From assembly GCF_022341425.1 (NCBI RefSeq), contig NZ_JABFUC010000015.1:62001-126000 (forward strand): a stretch of 64,000 nucleotides of DNA. Direction: 5' to 3'. The position numbers and the translations under genes are program-made. Below are positions 45,717-54,359 of this stretch, piece by piece. Numbering within the stretch: position 1 is the stretch's first letter; every line of letters begins with the position of its first letter. Below the pieces are notes generated by a model, which was given only the letters and a program-made list of their open reading frames with translations, did no database searches and had not been told where the DNA came from. This stretch comes from Billgrantia campisalis (GTDB lineage Bacteria > Pseudomonadota > Gammaproteobacteria > Pseudomonadales > Halomonadaceae).

Positions 45717-46253
45717 ATGAAAATTTTTGCTGTTACGTCGATTTCCGCCCTGCTGCTGGCGGGTGCCTTCGCCACCACCGCCCAGGCCCAGCAGCCTTTC
45801 TATCCCCAGGCCTATGTGGGGGGTGACGCGATGTTCTGGAGCCTCGATCCGGACGGCGCCTCTTCCTTCGATGGCGTGGGCCTGCGTCTCAACGGCGGTG
45901 CTCAGTTCAACGAGTTCTTCGCCGTGGAGGGCCACCTGGGCACCGGCGGCTCCGACACCAACCAGGGGGTGAAGGCAGAGCTCGACTATATCGTGGGTGC
46001 CTACGCCAAGGGCATCGTGCCGGTCTCCCAGGAGTTTCGGATCTACGGCCTGGCCGGCGTGACCGAGGTCAAGATGACCGGCTCCGCCGGCGGTTTTTCG
46101 GGTAGCGATCGCGAGAGTGACTTCTCCTACGGCGCCGGGGCCGAGTTCGACGTGGCGCCCAACCTGTCGGTCGGCGCCGACTACATGCGCTACCTGGACA
46201 AGTCTGACGGCACCTTCGATGCCGCCAGCGTGGGCGTACGCTATCGGTTCTAA
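45717..46253 (+). CDS. Outer-membrane beta-barrel protein
   Basis: This 178-residue protein has a signal peptide cleaved after TAQA and a mature part with alternating hydrophobic/hydrophilic strands ending in YRF, the usual C-terminal aromatic signal for BAM-assembled barrels. Strands such as QAYVGGDAMFWSL, DYIVGAYAKGIV and GADYMRYL are visible. It resembles small OmpA-like/OmpW-like eight-stranded barrels. A GGAGG ribosome binding site precedes the ATG. Function is unknown, and a strong hairpin follows. Its AT-richer start suggests a separately regulated gene. Confidence 0.85.
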   Translation: MKIFAVTSISALLLAGAFATTAQAQQPFYPQAYVGGDAMFWSLDPDGASSFDGVGLRLNGGAQFNEFFAVEGHLGTGGSDTNQGVKAELDYIVGAYAKGIVPVSQEFRIYGLAGVTEVKMTGSAGGFSGSDRESDFSYGAGAEFDVAPNLSVGADYMRYLDKSDGTFDAASVGVRYRF

Positions 46254-46276
46254 GGCGACACACGACGCAGAACTCT

Positions 46277-46304
46277 CGCCCCCGGCACCCAGGTGTCGGG
46301 GGCG
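46277..46304 (+). terminator. Terminator after the outer-membrane protein gene
   Basis: Stem CGCCCCCGGCACC / GGTGTCGGGGGCG (13 bp with one G-T pair, 2-base loop) begins 24 bases after the stop codon and is followed by TTCTGT. Confidence 0.75.
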
Positions 46305-46484
46305 TTCTGTCATGGGGTGTGCACAATTTTGGTGCGGGTTCCGGGCGGGCCGTTCCTTCGCGGTGAAAAACGCGCTGGGCGTGTCGCTGGGGGCGCGCGA
46401 TGGGCCCCGGGCCAAGGTGCTGCGATGAACTGGCATGCCTCGTGCATGACATGACTATCTTCCTTCCGGTCCGAGGGTAATGCC

Positions 46485-47414
46485 ATGCCTGTCCACGATG
46501 CTCTGACGCCGCGCCTGCTGTTCACCGACCTGGACGGTTCGCTGCTCGACCCGCACTGCCCAGACGGGTCCCCGGCGCGTCCCTGGCTTGCACGACTCAA
46601 GCAGCACGGGGTGCCGGTGATTCCGGTCACCTGCCGGACGCGCAGCGAGCTTGCGCCGCTGCGCCTGGCCCTGGGCCTTGCCGACACCCCCTTCATCGCC
46701 GAGAACGGCGCCGTGGTCGGGCTGCCGCCGGCCTGGTGCCATGCCCGGCTGGACCGTCGCCCGGGGCCCGACGGGCTGGTGGTCAAGACCCTGGGGGTGG
46801 ACATCGGCTTCATTCGCAAGCGGCTCTCGGTATGGCGCCAGCGGCTGGGGGCGGACTTCACCCTGATGAGCGAGATAGCGCTGGAGGAGCTGAGCGTGGT
46901 GGCCGGGCTCGAAGAGGGCGAGGCGCGCCTGGCGCGCATGCGCGAGGGCAGCGAGCCGCTGCTGTGGCACGGCGACGACGCCCAGCTCGAGGCCTTGCGC
47001 GAGGGGCTGGCGGGTGACGGTCTCAGCCTGCTGCGCGGGGAGCGCTTCTGGCACGTCACCGGCCAGGCCGACAAGGGCCGCGCCGTCGACTGGCTGCTGA
47101 GCCGTTTCGAAGCGCTGCGCGGCCGTCGCCCGCACACGCTGGCGCTGGGCGATGGCCCCAACGACGTGGGGATGCTCGAGGCGGTGGACCAGGCGGTGGT
47201 GATCCGCAACCGCCACGGCCTCACCGTCGAGCCGGCGCAGCCGGCCCTGTATCGCACCGTGGCCACCGGGGCCGCCGGCTGGGTCGAGGGAGTGGCCCAC
47301 TGGTGGGGGCGAGCCGACAGCCGGTTGATCCCCCGGGCAGCGGCCGATTCCCGCCGCCACGCAGCGGTGAGTGCCAAGATGCCGGTAATGGCGAGCGCCG
47401 AGATGCCGGTGTGA
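46485..47414 (+). CDS. Mannosyl-3-phosphoglycerate phosphatase-like HAD hydrolase (YedP type)
   Basis: This 309-residue HAD phosphatase has motif I LLFTDLDGSLLDPH (D at residues 15 and 17), IPVTCRTRSEL as motif II and LALGDGPNDVGMLEAVD as motif IV. FIAENGAVVGLP matches mannosyl-3-phosphoglycerate phosphatases, which make the compatible solute mannosylglycerate. No synthase gene is in the window, so it may act on another sugar phosphate (YedP-type). The C-terminal tail contains a small internal repeat (AKMPVMASAEMPV), probably a slippage-type duplication. Confidence 0.82.
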   Translation: MPVHDALTPRLLFTDLDGSLLDPHCPDGSPARPWLARLKQHGVPVIPVTCRTRSELAPLRLALGLADTPFIAENGAVVGLPPAWCHARLDRRPGPDGLVVKTLGVDIGFIRKRLSVWRQRLGADFTLMSEIALEELSVVAGLEEGEARLARMREGSEPLLWHGDDAQLEALREGLAGDGLSLLRGERFWHVTGQADKGRAVDWLLSRFEALRGRRPHTLALGDGPNDVGMLEAVDQAVVIRNRHGLTVEPAQPALYRTVATGAAGWVEGVAHWWGRADSRLIPRAAADSRRHAAVSAKMPVMASAEMPV

Positions 47415-47498
47415 GGGTGGCGAGGCGGTGAGTGGCATCACGCGCCCTGGCTCGGTGCCCTGGCTCGGCGCGAGAGACGGCCTTGCCGTCGGTCGAGT

Positions 47499-48707
47499 TT
47501 AGCCGGCCGGCCAGCGTCCGCTGTCCATCCACTGTTTGAGGCTGGCCGGCAGCCGGGTGAGTTCGTCCCCCTCCAGCACCGCGACCCCCAGGCGCTGGGC
47601 GCGGCGCAGATGGGATTCGCGTTGCCCGGCACTGCCCAGGGGGGCGTCGCTCAGCACTACCCGGGTGGCCCCGAGCTCGTCGCCGTGCTCGGCCAGTTCA
47701 TAGAGGCGGTGCAGCACCGCGGCATCATCGTCGGGGCGTGCCAGGCATTCGAGGATCAGCGGCCGGTTGCGGTGCACGGCGAGGCAGTCGAACACCGTGG
47801 GTTCGTCGTTGTGGCGTCCGCTGAGATCGAGCACATGGGCCTCGCCGCAGGCCCTCTGCAGCCCGGCGTCCCGGGCGCTTAGCCAGGCGTATTCGCCGAG
47901 CCAGCCCCCCGTCAGGTAGTCGGCCGCCGCCGGGGTGGCCACGCTCAGTGTCCGTGGCTGCTGCTGGGACCAGCCGATCAGCCCCGCCTCGCTGAGCCGC
48001 TGCAGGGCGTCGGTCTCGGGAAAGGGCGGGGTGTGGGTGAGCAGGTGCGATGGGTCGGCGGCCCTCCCGGCGGCTTCCGGGGAGGGCGCGAGCAGCCCCT
48101 TGAGCTCCACGAGCAGCGCTGCGATGCGCGGCGCCTGATGGGCCAGGAAGCGGGTCAGGGGCCGGCGTGAAATCACTGTCTCCCGCCACTCGGCGCCGTC
48201 CGAGGCCGCCCGGATGCGCTTGCGGCCATGGGCCTGAAGGATAAGATCGGCGGTCAGCACCGCGGTGATCGGCAGGCGCTGCAGGGAGTGGGGATCGAGT
48301 GTCGGGCCGAGGCGGTGGATGACGTCGCGTTCGGGGTCGAGGTGCAGACAGTCGGCGTCACAGTGGCGCATGGCCTGCTGGAACAGCAGGGCGGTCAAGC
48401 GGTCGCCGCCGGCCAGGTCGCAGGTGACCTCGAGTGGCGGCACCTCGCGCTGCTGACTGGCCAGCTCGTCGGCAAGCGCCAGGGCGAGCTCGGCGATGCG
48501 CTGCGGGTCGCCTTGGGGCAGGCCTTCATGCAGGCGGATCTCGTGGGCCTCGGGCAGTTCGTGCTGCAACAGGATGCGTAGCCGCTCGGCGGCCTGCTGC
48601 CCGCGTCGGCAGGCCACCAGCACGATTCGTTCGGGTCGCAGCTGAAGCAGCGGAATCAGGGTACGCTCGGGATGCTCGTTGACCAGCGCGATGTGCAGGT
48701 GGGACAT
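47499..48707 (-). CDS. CARF-DUF1887 nuclease-like protein (Card1/Can2 family) with altered active site
   Basis: This 402-residue protein has an N-terminal CARF-like Rossmann domain (MSHLHIALVNEHPERTLIPL, then the DLAGGDRLTALLFQQAM ligand loop near residue 110), a middle winged-helix region, and a C-terminal DUF1887 nuclease domain that starts GGWLGEYAWL. In Card1/Can2 proteins the active site reads D...ExK. Here D307 is present (FDCLAV) and E320 is in LILECLAR, but the lysine is L322 (codon 47742-47744). It may have lost or altered cleavage while keeping cyclic oligoadenylate binding. It lies next to the type III-A locus and is a likely accessory protein of it. Confidence 0.82.
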   Translation of the reverse strand: MSHLHIALVNEHPERTLIPLLQLRPERIVLVACRRGQQAAERLRILLQHELPEAHEIRLHEGLPQGDPQRIAELALALADELASQQREVPPLEVTCDLAGGDRLTALLFQQAMRHCDADCLHLDPERDVIHRLGPTLDPHSLQRLPITAVLTADLILQAHGRKRIRAASDGAEWRETVISRRPLTRFLAHQAPRIAALLVELKGLLAPSPEAAGRAADPSHLLTHTPPFPETDALQRLSEAGLIGWSQQQPRTLSVATPAAADYLTGGWLGEYAWLSARDAGLQRACGEAHVLDLSGRHNDEPTVFDCLAVHRNRPLILECLARPDDDAAVLHRLYELAEHGDELGATRVVLSDAPLGSAGQRESHLRRAQRLGVAVLEGDELTRLPASLKQWMDSGRWPAG

Positions 48708-48906
48708 GGCCTCGTTCCTTCTGCGGCGGCGGCGACCGATCGGGGTGGGATGGCCGCCCTCATAGAAGACAGGCTATATCCCTTGCTTGCCGTCTGTCGC
48801 CATCGCGGCGAAAAAAACGTTGTCGTGCAAGCCCCCCCATTGCTGAGTCGTGACGGTGGAGCAGGCCGGTCGGGAGAGGTTGTCAGTCAGCGCAGTGCTG
48901 GTAAAC

Positions 48907-48930
48907 TTGTACGGTTAGTTGAACATGTGG
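48907..48930. promoter_or_regulatory. Possible YefM operator
   Basis: TTGTACGGTTAGTTGAACAT contains TTGTAC and an imperfect inverted partner, lying about 25-45 bases before the yefM ATG. YefM-family antitoxins bind palindromes with a TGTACA core. The match is partial, so the call is tentative. Confidence 0.35.
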
Positions 48931-48952
48931 GGTCGGGCATGTGGAGGAAAAC

Positions 48953-49234
48953 ATGAACATCGTCTCCTTTACCGAGGCACGCAACAGTCTCAAGCGAGTG
49001 CTGGATCAGGTGGTCAGTGACGCCGACTGCACGGTGATCACTCGGCGCGATGCCGAGGATGCGGTGGTGATGTCGCTGGAGTACTACAACAGCCTGATGG
49101 AGACCGTGCATCTGCTGAAGTCCCCGGCCAACGCCGAGCACCTGGCGCGCTCCATCGAGCAGTATCGCCAGGGGCAGGCGAAACAGCGTGATCCGATCGA
49201 CGACCCGGGCCCCGAGAAGGCTCTCGATGACTAG
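48953..49234 (+). CDS. yefM: YefM-type antitoxin (Phd/YefM family)
   Basis: This 93-residue antitoxin starts [20 protein letters not shown] and has the [24 protein letters not shown] core of YefM. The N-terminal part binds DNA and the C-terminal part blocks the toxin. A strong ribosome binding site GGAGG lies before the ATG at 48953. The end overlaps the toxin start by eight bases. It is on the opposite strand to cas6 and the CARF protein and stands between them. Confidence 0.92.
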   Translation: MNIVSFTEARNSLKRVLDQVVSDADCTVITRRDAEDAVVMSLEYYNSLMETVHLLKSPANAEHLARSIEQYRQGQAKQRDPIDDPGPEKALDD

Positions 49235-49493
49235 GCTGCTGGCCTGGACCGACGAGGCGTGGCGGGATTACCTCTACTGGCAGGGACAGGATCGCAAGAC
49301 GCTGAGGCGCATCAACAAGCTGATCCAGGAGACCCAGCGCACCCCTTTCGAAGGCATCGGCAAGCCCGAACCCCTCAAGGAGAACCTCTCGGGCTTTTGG
49401 TCGCGGCGCATCGATGAGTCCCACCGGCTGGTCTATGCCGTGGACGAGGGCTACCTCACCATCCTCTCCTGCCGCTACCACTACCTGAAGTAG
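49227..49493 (+). CDS. yoeB: YoeB-type ribosome-dependent mRNA endonuclease toxin
   Basis: This 88-residue toxin has the YoeB pattern [47 protein letters not shown], then [10 protein letters not shown] and the catalytic C-terminal CRYHYLK with its His-Tyr pair. E. coli YoeB has the same length (84) and end. It cleaves mRNA at the ribosome when the antitoxin is lost. The start at 49227 overlaps the yefM stop region. Confidence 0.94.
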   Translation: MTRLLAWTDEAWRDYLYWQGQDRKTLRRINKLIQETQRTPFEGIGKPEPLKENLSGFWSRRIDESHRLVYAVDEGYLTILSCRYHYLK

Positions 49494-49528
49494 CGATAGT
49501 ATTGAGGATGAGACAATCGAGTTTGGGG

Positions 49529-50479
49529 TTACGACTGATGTAATCGATAGCGCCCCAGGCCGAAGCTCGTATTCTTTCCCAGGTGCGTGTATTGGCCCAG
49601 CCACAGCCAGGGAAGCCAGTGGGCTAGCTGACCATGCAGCGTCAAGGTTCCGACTAGGCCATCCATGGCCATGCGCTGCTGTTGTCGGCTGGAGTAGCGC
49701 TGCCATTGATAGAGCCGGGTGCTGGCATCGAGCCGAATGCTTTCCAGGCTTGCGTCTTTCGGTGCTGCTGGCAACGCGCCCAGATAACAGTGGGCATACA
49801 GCGCTACCTTACGCTCCAGCGTGCGCAGCACGATAGATGCAGTGAGCTGCCAGCTGTTGCATAGCTTGCCGTGGTACTGAAGTCGCGTGGGAGTGTCCAA
49901 CTGCAGGGTGACCGTGCTTGTCTCGGCGGGAATCTCCGGCAGTGCCAGCCGGGCACGGTGCGGAGTGACGCTACCGGTGTCGGGAGTGAACACCGTCAGC
50001 CAGTCGTCGGGTGTCCGTTCCCACTCGACAGCGGTCAGCGTGGCTCGGGCTCGGCCCTTGCCCAGGCCGTGCCAGGCGGCACGCTGCCAAGCAAGGATCA
50101 GCGTTCCCAACTGCGCCTGTGCCGGGCCGAACAGCACCATCTCGAAGTGGAAACGTTCGCCGGGGGCCAAGGTTGTGGGTGTGCCCAGCGGCACCTCGAT
50201 AACATAAGGTGCGGGTACCTCGGGAAAGCGTGCGGCCAGCTCCGTCGAGGGGCGTGGTTGAAACAGAGCGGGGTATTGGCAGGCTTCCAGCAGTGGGCAG
50301 CCCTCGCAGGTGTTTTGACGCGTGATGCAGCTGACCGAGCGCAGCCCATGGCCTAAGCTGCCGCGCAGCATGGAGCCGGGATAGGCGGGAAGATGCAGGG
50401 GAGCCTCGGCCTGCAGGGTAAAACGGTAGCGGGCGAGCGGCAGCGTATCGCCCGGGCGGCACAGCGGTAGATCATTCAT
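49529..50479 (-). CDS. cas6: CRISPR pre-crRNA endoribonuclease Cas6
   Basis: This 316-residue RAMP protein belongs to the Cas6 family (two ferredoxin-like domains). It carries YRFTLQAEAPLHLPAYPGSMLRG at the N-terminus, a Cys-rich stretch (CITRQNTCEGCPLLEAC), and the glycine-rich C-terminal LGKNTSFGLGRYRL. It should cut the repeat RNA at the base of its hairpin, leaving the 8-nt handle ATTGAGAC. The start overlaps the csm5 end by eight bases, so it is the last gene of the minus-strand csm operon. Confidence 0.9.
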   Translation of the reverse strand: MNDLPLCRPGDTLPLARYRFTLQAEAPLHLPAYPGSMLRGSLGHGLRSVSCITRQNTCEGCPLLEACQYPALFQPRPSTELAARFPEVPAPYVIEVPLGTPTTLAPGERFHFEMVLFGPAQAQLGTLILAWQRAAWHGLGKGRARATLTAVEWERTPDDWLTVFTPDTGSVTPHRARLALPEIPAETSTVTLQLDTPTRLQYHGKLCNSWQLTASIVLRTLERKVALYAHCYLGALPAAPKDASLESIRLDASTRLYQWQRYSSRQQQRMAMDGLVGTLTLHGQLAHWLPWLWLGQYTHLGKNTSFGLGRYRLHQS

Positions 50480-52166
50480 TCAGCGGTTTCCACAGTTCCT
50501 TGAGCTTCTTGTTTTTCTTGCGATCCACGCCCCATAGCTGGCAGCAGGCACTGAATAGTTCGCGGGTTTCGGTCTTCAACTCGGGGTCACCCTCTTCGAC
50601 TACCTTGGCGACGGCCTGGTTGAGTAGCGTGCGCAGTTCGCCCGAGACATCGCTGATCTTGAAGCGCTGGTCGTTGGCCAGCTTCTCGCGCAACGCTTCC
50701 ACCGCTCGTCCGGCTGGCGTGAGCCGCTCCATACGCTCGGCTTTCTCGCGCTGGGCACGTTCCATCTCGGCCAGTTCGGCCTCCTGCTGGCGTTGCCTGG
50801 CCTGCGCCTCCTTTCGAGCCGCACGCAGCTCGGCCAGTTCGTCCCGGCAGGCGTCAAACTCCGCTGCCCAGCCGACGCTGGTCGCCTTGAGCGGCTCCAG
50901 GGCGGATAGGTTCAGCGGTTCATCGGCGTTTTCCACCAGCACCCAGCCAAGGGGCAGACCGAACTGTCCCTGACGTGGGGAAGGGGTTGCAAGCCAGGCG
51001 GTACTCGGTGTGTCGGAAAATTTGCGCCTTTTACCTAGTGATACATCGATATCGCGCAGCCCATCCCAGGTCTTGCTCTCGGCACCGGCGTAGTGGCCCA
51101 GGCGCATCAGAGCAGCCCGGCCCTCTCGCAGCGGCGATTCCAGCTCGCGCAGCAGGCGGCGCATCAGCGTGATCCAGCTGGTTTCCGGCGCGCAGTAGCA
51201 GCCCTGGTGGACATCCTGGCGCTCCAGGCGGGCCAGCTCGGCCTCTAGCTGGGGCAGTGCAAAGCGATTCTGCGCCACAAAGACCTGCTCGAGTGTCAGC
51301 TCCGCCAACTGCCGGTCGCCTTTGCCGCCACGCTTCTCGAGGAAGTCGCGGCGAACCGTCAACCGGGTATCGAAGGCACGCACCGCAAAGGGCGGGATGA
51401 CTTCCAGCGGCACGTGGTTCTTGTAGAAACTATTTCTGCTGTCGCGGGCGTTGGCCTCGTCGGGCGTTTTGCGAGACACCTGTTGGGCAAACAGGATCTG
51501 TCGTGGCAGCGCGCGGCTGGTCATGGCATCGGCCAGTTTGATACCGGCAAAGGGGTCCTGATCGATATGCTTGTCATCGTAGTTCAGAAGCCCCTGCTCA
51601 ATCATGCGTGCCTTCTTGTTCCTGTCAACACGCTGTTTCTCGAGTGCTTGGCTTTGCGCTCGAGCGCCAAGATTGGTAATGGCCGTGCGCAGCACGCCCT
51701 TGAGGGTCGAGCCGGGAATCACCGGCTGCTGTGTCAGCGGCGAGGTCAGGGTGGCGGCAACCTCCAGCCGGGCGCGTTCGTTTGGCTTGGTGCCGATGCC
51801 CAGCTTGTCCCGGTAGTAGCGCTCGAACTGGGGGGTGATCGGACGAACATCCCGGGCCGCACTCTTGAGCGTCTCTCGATGTTCATGAAAGAAGCGCTGC
51901 AGCCGCACAAAGGCGCGCTGCACCTGTGCCGCCTGGCGCTTGCGATCGCCGCCGTCTTCCAGCAGTGGTACGTCATCGCAGCATTGTTCCAGCGCTTGGC
52001 GTTGCCCAGCGTTGAGCAGCGACATCATGGCCAGGGGGTCGAGCTCGAAGAGCCGCCCGTCATCGACCACATAGCGGGTGGCGTCGATATCCTGGCCGGT
52101 GCCGATATGTACCGGCGCCAGGGTGGTTAGCCGCAGGGCATAGTGTTGGGTGTCGCGTTCCGTCAT
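50472..52166 (-). CDS. csm5: Csm5, type III-A RAMP protein with C-terminal coiled-coil extension
   Basis: This 564-residue protein begins YALRLTTLAPVHIGTGQDID, the standard start of Csm5, and has the IPGSTLKGVLRTAI glycine-rich segment near residue 155. The RAMP part appears to end with FGLPLGWVLV near residue 411. It is followed by about 150 more residues: a charged coiled coil (about 437-481, rich in Glu, Arg, Gln) and a helical end. Typical Csm5 is 340-400 residues, so this extension is unusual. It caps the Csm complex at the crRNA 3' end. It overlaps csm4 by one base. Confidence 0.88.
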   Translation of the reverse strand: MTERDTQHYALRLTTLAPVHIGTGQDIDATRYVVDDGRLFELDPLAMMSLLNAGQRQALEQCCDDVPLLEDGGDRKRQAAQVQRAFVRLQRFFHEHRETLKSAARDVRPITPQFERYYRDKLGIGTKPNERARLEVAATLTSPLTQQPVIPGSTLKGVLRTAITNLGARAQSQALEKQRVDRNKKARMIEQGLLNYDDKHIDQDPFAGIKLADAMTSRALPRQILFAQQVSRKTPDEANARDSRNSFYKNHVPLEVIPPFAVRAFDTRLTVRRDFLEKRGGKGDRQLAELTLEQVFVAQNRFALPQLEAELARLERQDVHQGCYCAPETSWITLMRRLLRELESPLREGRAALMRLGHYAGAESKTWDGLRDIDVSLGKRRKFSDTPSTAWLATPSPRQGQFGLPLGWVLVENADEPLNLSALEPLKATSVGWAAEFDACRDELAELRAARKEAQARQRQQEAELAEMERAQREKAERMERLTPAGRAVEALREKLANDQRFKISDVSGELRTLLNQAVAKVVEEGDPELKTETRELFSACCQLWGVDRKKNKKLKELWKPLNE

Positions 52167-53143
52167 CAGGCCACCTCCTTGTCGAGTGAGGCGCCGGCGC
52201 TGACCGGCACAGCCGGCGCATAGCCCTGATGCACTGTCTCGGGCAGGGCGCGGGAAAGCTCGCCGTTGCCACCCAGGCCAGTGCCCACCCAGGTAAGCGC
52301 GGCAGGTGCATGGCGGGTCATCAGGGCGCCGGTCTGTGCCATGATCACCGGGTTCTTGTAGGGTTGCCCCGACACCGCCGCCAGGTCGCCATGGCGACCA
52401 AAGCGCACGTGCAGGCTGTAGAAGCTCTCTCTTGCCACCCAGGCGTCATTTTCTTCCGTATCGGCTGCTGGCACGCAGGGTCCCAGGGTCAGCCAATGGC
52501 GAGCGGAAGCTGGCTCAGGCAGCGCTTCGCAGCTTACTACGCGAAACTTGCCAAGCCCGGTGGTGGCCTCCTTGCCGAAACCCTGCTGGCCGCAGCGAGC
52601 CATCAGCTGCTTCAGGGTGGCGACCTCCAGGCGATCATCCAGCACGACATAGAGATCCAGGCGGGTACCGGGGGCATAGTGGCTCACCGAGCGGCTGTAG
52701 GGGGCGAACTGCCCGGTGCCAGTGGTATTGGTCAGCCGATTGATGGTGTTGTGGCTCTGCTCCTCCAGGTGAGGGGCTGGCACCTTGCCATCATCTTGGT
52801 GGCCGCACGCGACCAGATGCTGGTGCCAGGTCTCCAGCGGCTCGCCCGATTTCGATTCCGGCAACCACTGCCGACGCTTGGCCGCTTTGCGGTTGCTCGC
52901 ATCGGCCATATTGAAGCCGATCAGGTGGGCCGGCAGCGTGGGGCGGGGGAGAAAACCGTGGGGCAGCGCGTCGGAAACCACGAGAAAGGGGCGCCCCTTG
53001 CCATAGCCCGCCAGGCACGCCGTTAGGGTTTCGAGGCCGTTCAGGTGGCGCAGTGTCCAGCAAAGTTGGCCAAACAGCGTGTCGCCCTTCAGCGGTGTGG
53101 CGAATGCGGTCAAGGGTTCGATGGTAAGGCGATAGCGGGACAT
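52166..53143 (-). CDS. csm4: Csm4, type III-A RAMP protein
   Basis: This 325-residue Csm4 binds the 5' handle of crRNA and contacts Cas10. N-terminal YRLTIEPLTAFATPLKGDTLFGQLCW and the following PFLVSDALP-like region (RPFLVVSDALPHGFLPRP) are typical. A glycine-rich loop near residue 190 (CGQQGFGKEATTGLGKFRV) fits the RAMP G-loop. It is preceded by csm3 after 47 bases and followed directly by csm5. Confidence 0.9.
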   Translation of the reverse strand: MSRYRLTIEPLTAFATPLKGDTLFGQLCWTLRHLNGLETLTACLAGYGKGRPFLVVSDALPHGFLPRPTLPAHLIGFNMADASNRKAAKRRQWLPESKSGEPLETWHQHLVACGHQDDGKVPAPHLEEQSHNTINRLTNTTGTGQFAPYSRSVSHYAPGTRLDLYVVLDDRLEVATLKQLMARCGQQGFGKEATTGLGKFRVVSCEALPEPASARHWLTLGPCVPAADTEENDAWVARESFYSLHVRFGRHGDLAAVSGQPYKNPVIMAQTGALMTRHAPAALTWVGTGLGGNGELSRALPETVHQGYAPAVPVSAGASLDKEVA

Positions 53144-53190
53144 GGCGGTTCCTTGTCAGGCGGTGGCAAGCATGGCGGTGGTGCGCCGGT

Positions 53191-53910
53191 TCAGGTGGCG
53201 CTCAGCGCCTCGCGCAGGCGCGGGCAGAGATTGGTATCGCCCTGCTGAAGGCGGGAGAAGCGCACCTTGCCATAGCCACGGCTGCCGCTGCCGCCCAGGC
53301 CGTCCAGCTCCAGCAGGGCCAGGCCGCGCAGCAGAAGGTCGAGCAGAGCGTCATCGTCATCGGTCAAACGCTTGAAGGTCAGGCGGAAGTCGAAGCGTGC
53401 GCCGGCCGGTACCCGCTCGATAAAGCGCGGGTTCTGCGCCACCCCGCGAATGCGGTCGATGCTGTTCTCGCTCTTCTCCTCGGTGAGCGGCTGGCGCCGC
53501 TCGGCCCAGTCGATCTCTTCAAGCCATGAGGAACAGAGTTGGCAGTCCCAGAAGGCAAGCCGTGTGGGGCCCAGCGCCAGCGCTTCATCCATATCGAGTT
53601 TGGCGTCGCCGCTGGTGCCGAACAGCTGTACCACTCGCTTCGCCATGGCGGTATCTTCGGCCTGGCTGGCCTGTTCCCAGCTCACCGGGCCGCCGTTGCT
53701 TGCTACCACGGCACCCGCCTGCCACTCCAGCAGGCTGCGGACCTTGCCCTTGAGTGAGGAGCCGGGAATATAGGGCAGCTCGGTTAGGGGATGTTTGACC
53801 ACCGGGCTGTCGATGCCGCCGATGCGCATGCCGGCGCTGCCCGCGCCGATATGCAGGCCGGTCACCACCTCAAGCGTCCCCTCCAGAATGTCTATAGCTT
53901 CCAGTTTCAT
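53191..53910 (-). CDS. csm3: Csm3, backbone RAMP nuclease of the Csm complex
   Basis: This 239-residue Csm3 forms the helical backbone and cuts target RNA at 6-nt intervals. GLHIGAGSAGMRIGGIDSPV contains the catalytic Asp (D34 counted from this start, close to D32/D33 of characterised Csm3), and YIPGSSLKGKVRSLLEWQAG follows. The ATG at 53910 is preferred because AAGGAG lies nine bases upstream and it gives the usual N-terminus; an earlier ATG at 53931 has no ribosome binding site. The C-terminal glycine loop LDGLGGSGSRGYGKVRF is intact, so target RNA cleavage should be active. Confidence 0.92.
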   Translation of the reverse strand: MKLEAIDILEGTLEVVTGLHIGAGSAGMRIGGIDSPVVKHPLTELPYIPGSSLKGKVRSLLEWQAGAVVASNGGPVSWEQASQAEDTAMAKRVVQLFGTSGDAKLDMDEALALGPTRLAFWDCQLCSSWLEEIDWAERRQPLTEEKSENSIDRIRGVAQNPRFIERVPAGARFDFRLTFKRLTDDDDALLDLLLRGLALLELDGLGGSGSRGYGKVRFSRLQQGDTNLCPRLREALSAT

Positions 53911-53946
53911 ATCCTTAATCTCCTTGGCCATGGCATGTGATGGTGT

Positions 53947-54324
53947 TCAGCGGCGCGACTTTGCCTGGGCTTCCTTGAGCTTGCGAAAGCCGATGGTGGC
54001 TTCCAGGAAATGCTTGCAGCGGGTCAGGTGCTCAAGCGATTCAATCTGGCGAATCAGCTCCACAAAGGCGTTGTAGAACACTTCATCGACATGCTGGCGC
54101 CCATGGGCATAGGCCACCTGGGCATTGAGCATCTTGACCAGCGGCTTGATCTCTTCCCACTTTTCCGGCTGCTGGCGGGCCTGGGTCTCCAGGCGGACCA
54201 GTTCATCATAGAAGCGCCGAAGCTGGCTCGATTCCGGCTTGCGAAACATGCCGGCGAACTGCTCGGCATTTTTGTCATAGAGCTCGGCGCTGGGGTTGCG
54301 CAGATCGAAAGGCGTGTCGCTCAT
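53947..54324 (-). CDS. csm2: Csm2, small subunit of the Csm complex
   Basis: This 125-residue all-helical protein matches Csm2: YDKNAEQFAGMFRKPESSQLRRFYDEL, then IKPLVKMLNAQVAYAHGR and FLEATIGFRKLKEAQ. It forms the inner filament that lies along the crRNA-target duplex. It sits between cas10 and csm3 as in canonical III-A operons. No unusual features are seen. Confidence 0.9.
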   Translation of the reverse strand: MSDTPFDLRNPSAELYDKNAEQFAGMFRKPESSQLRRFYDELVRLETQARQQPEKWEEIKPLVKMLNAQVAYAHGRQHVDEVFYNAFVELIRQIESLEHLTRCKHFLEATIGFRKLKEAQAKSRR

Positions 54325-54359
54325 CTGGTCTCTCCCGGTGGCATTGAGAAAAAGCTGGC

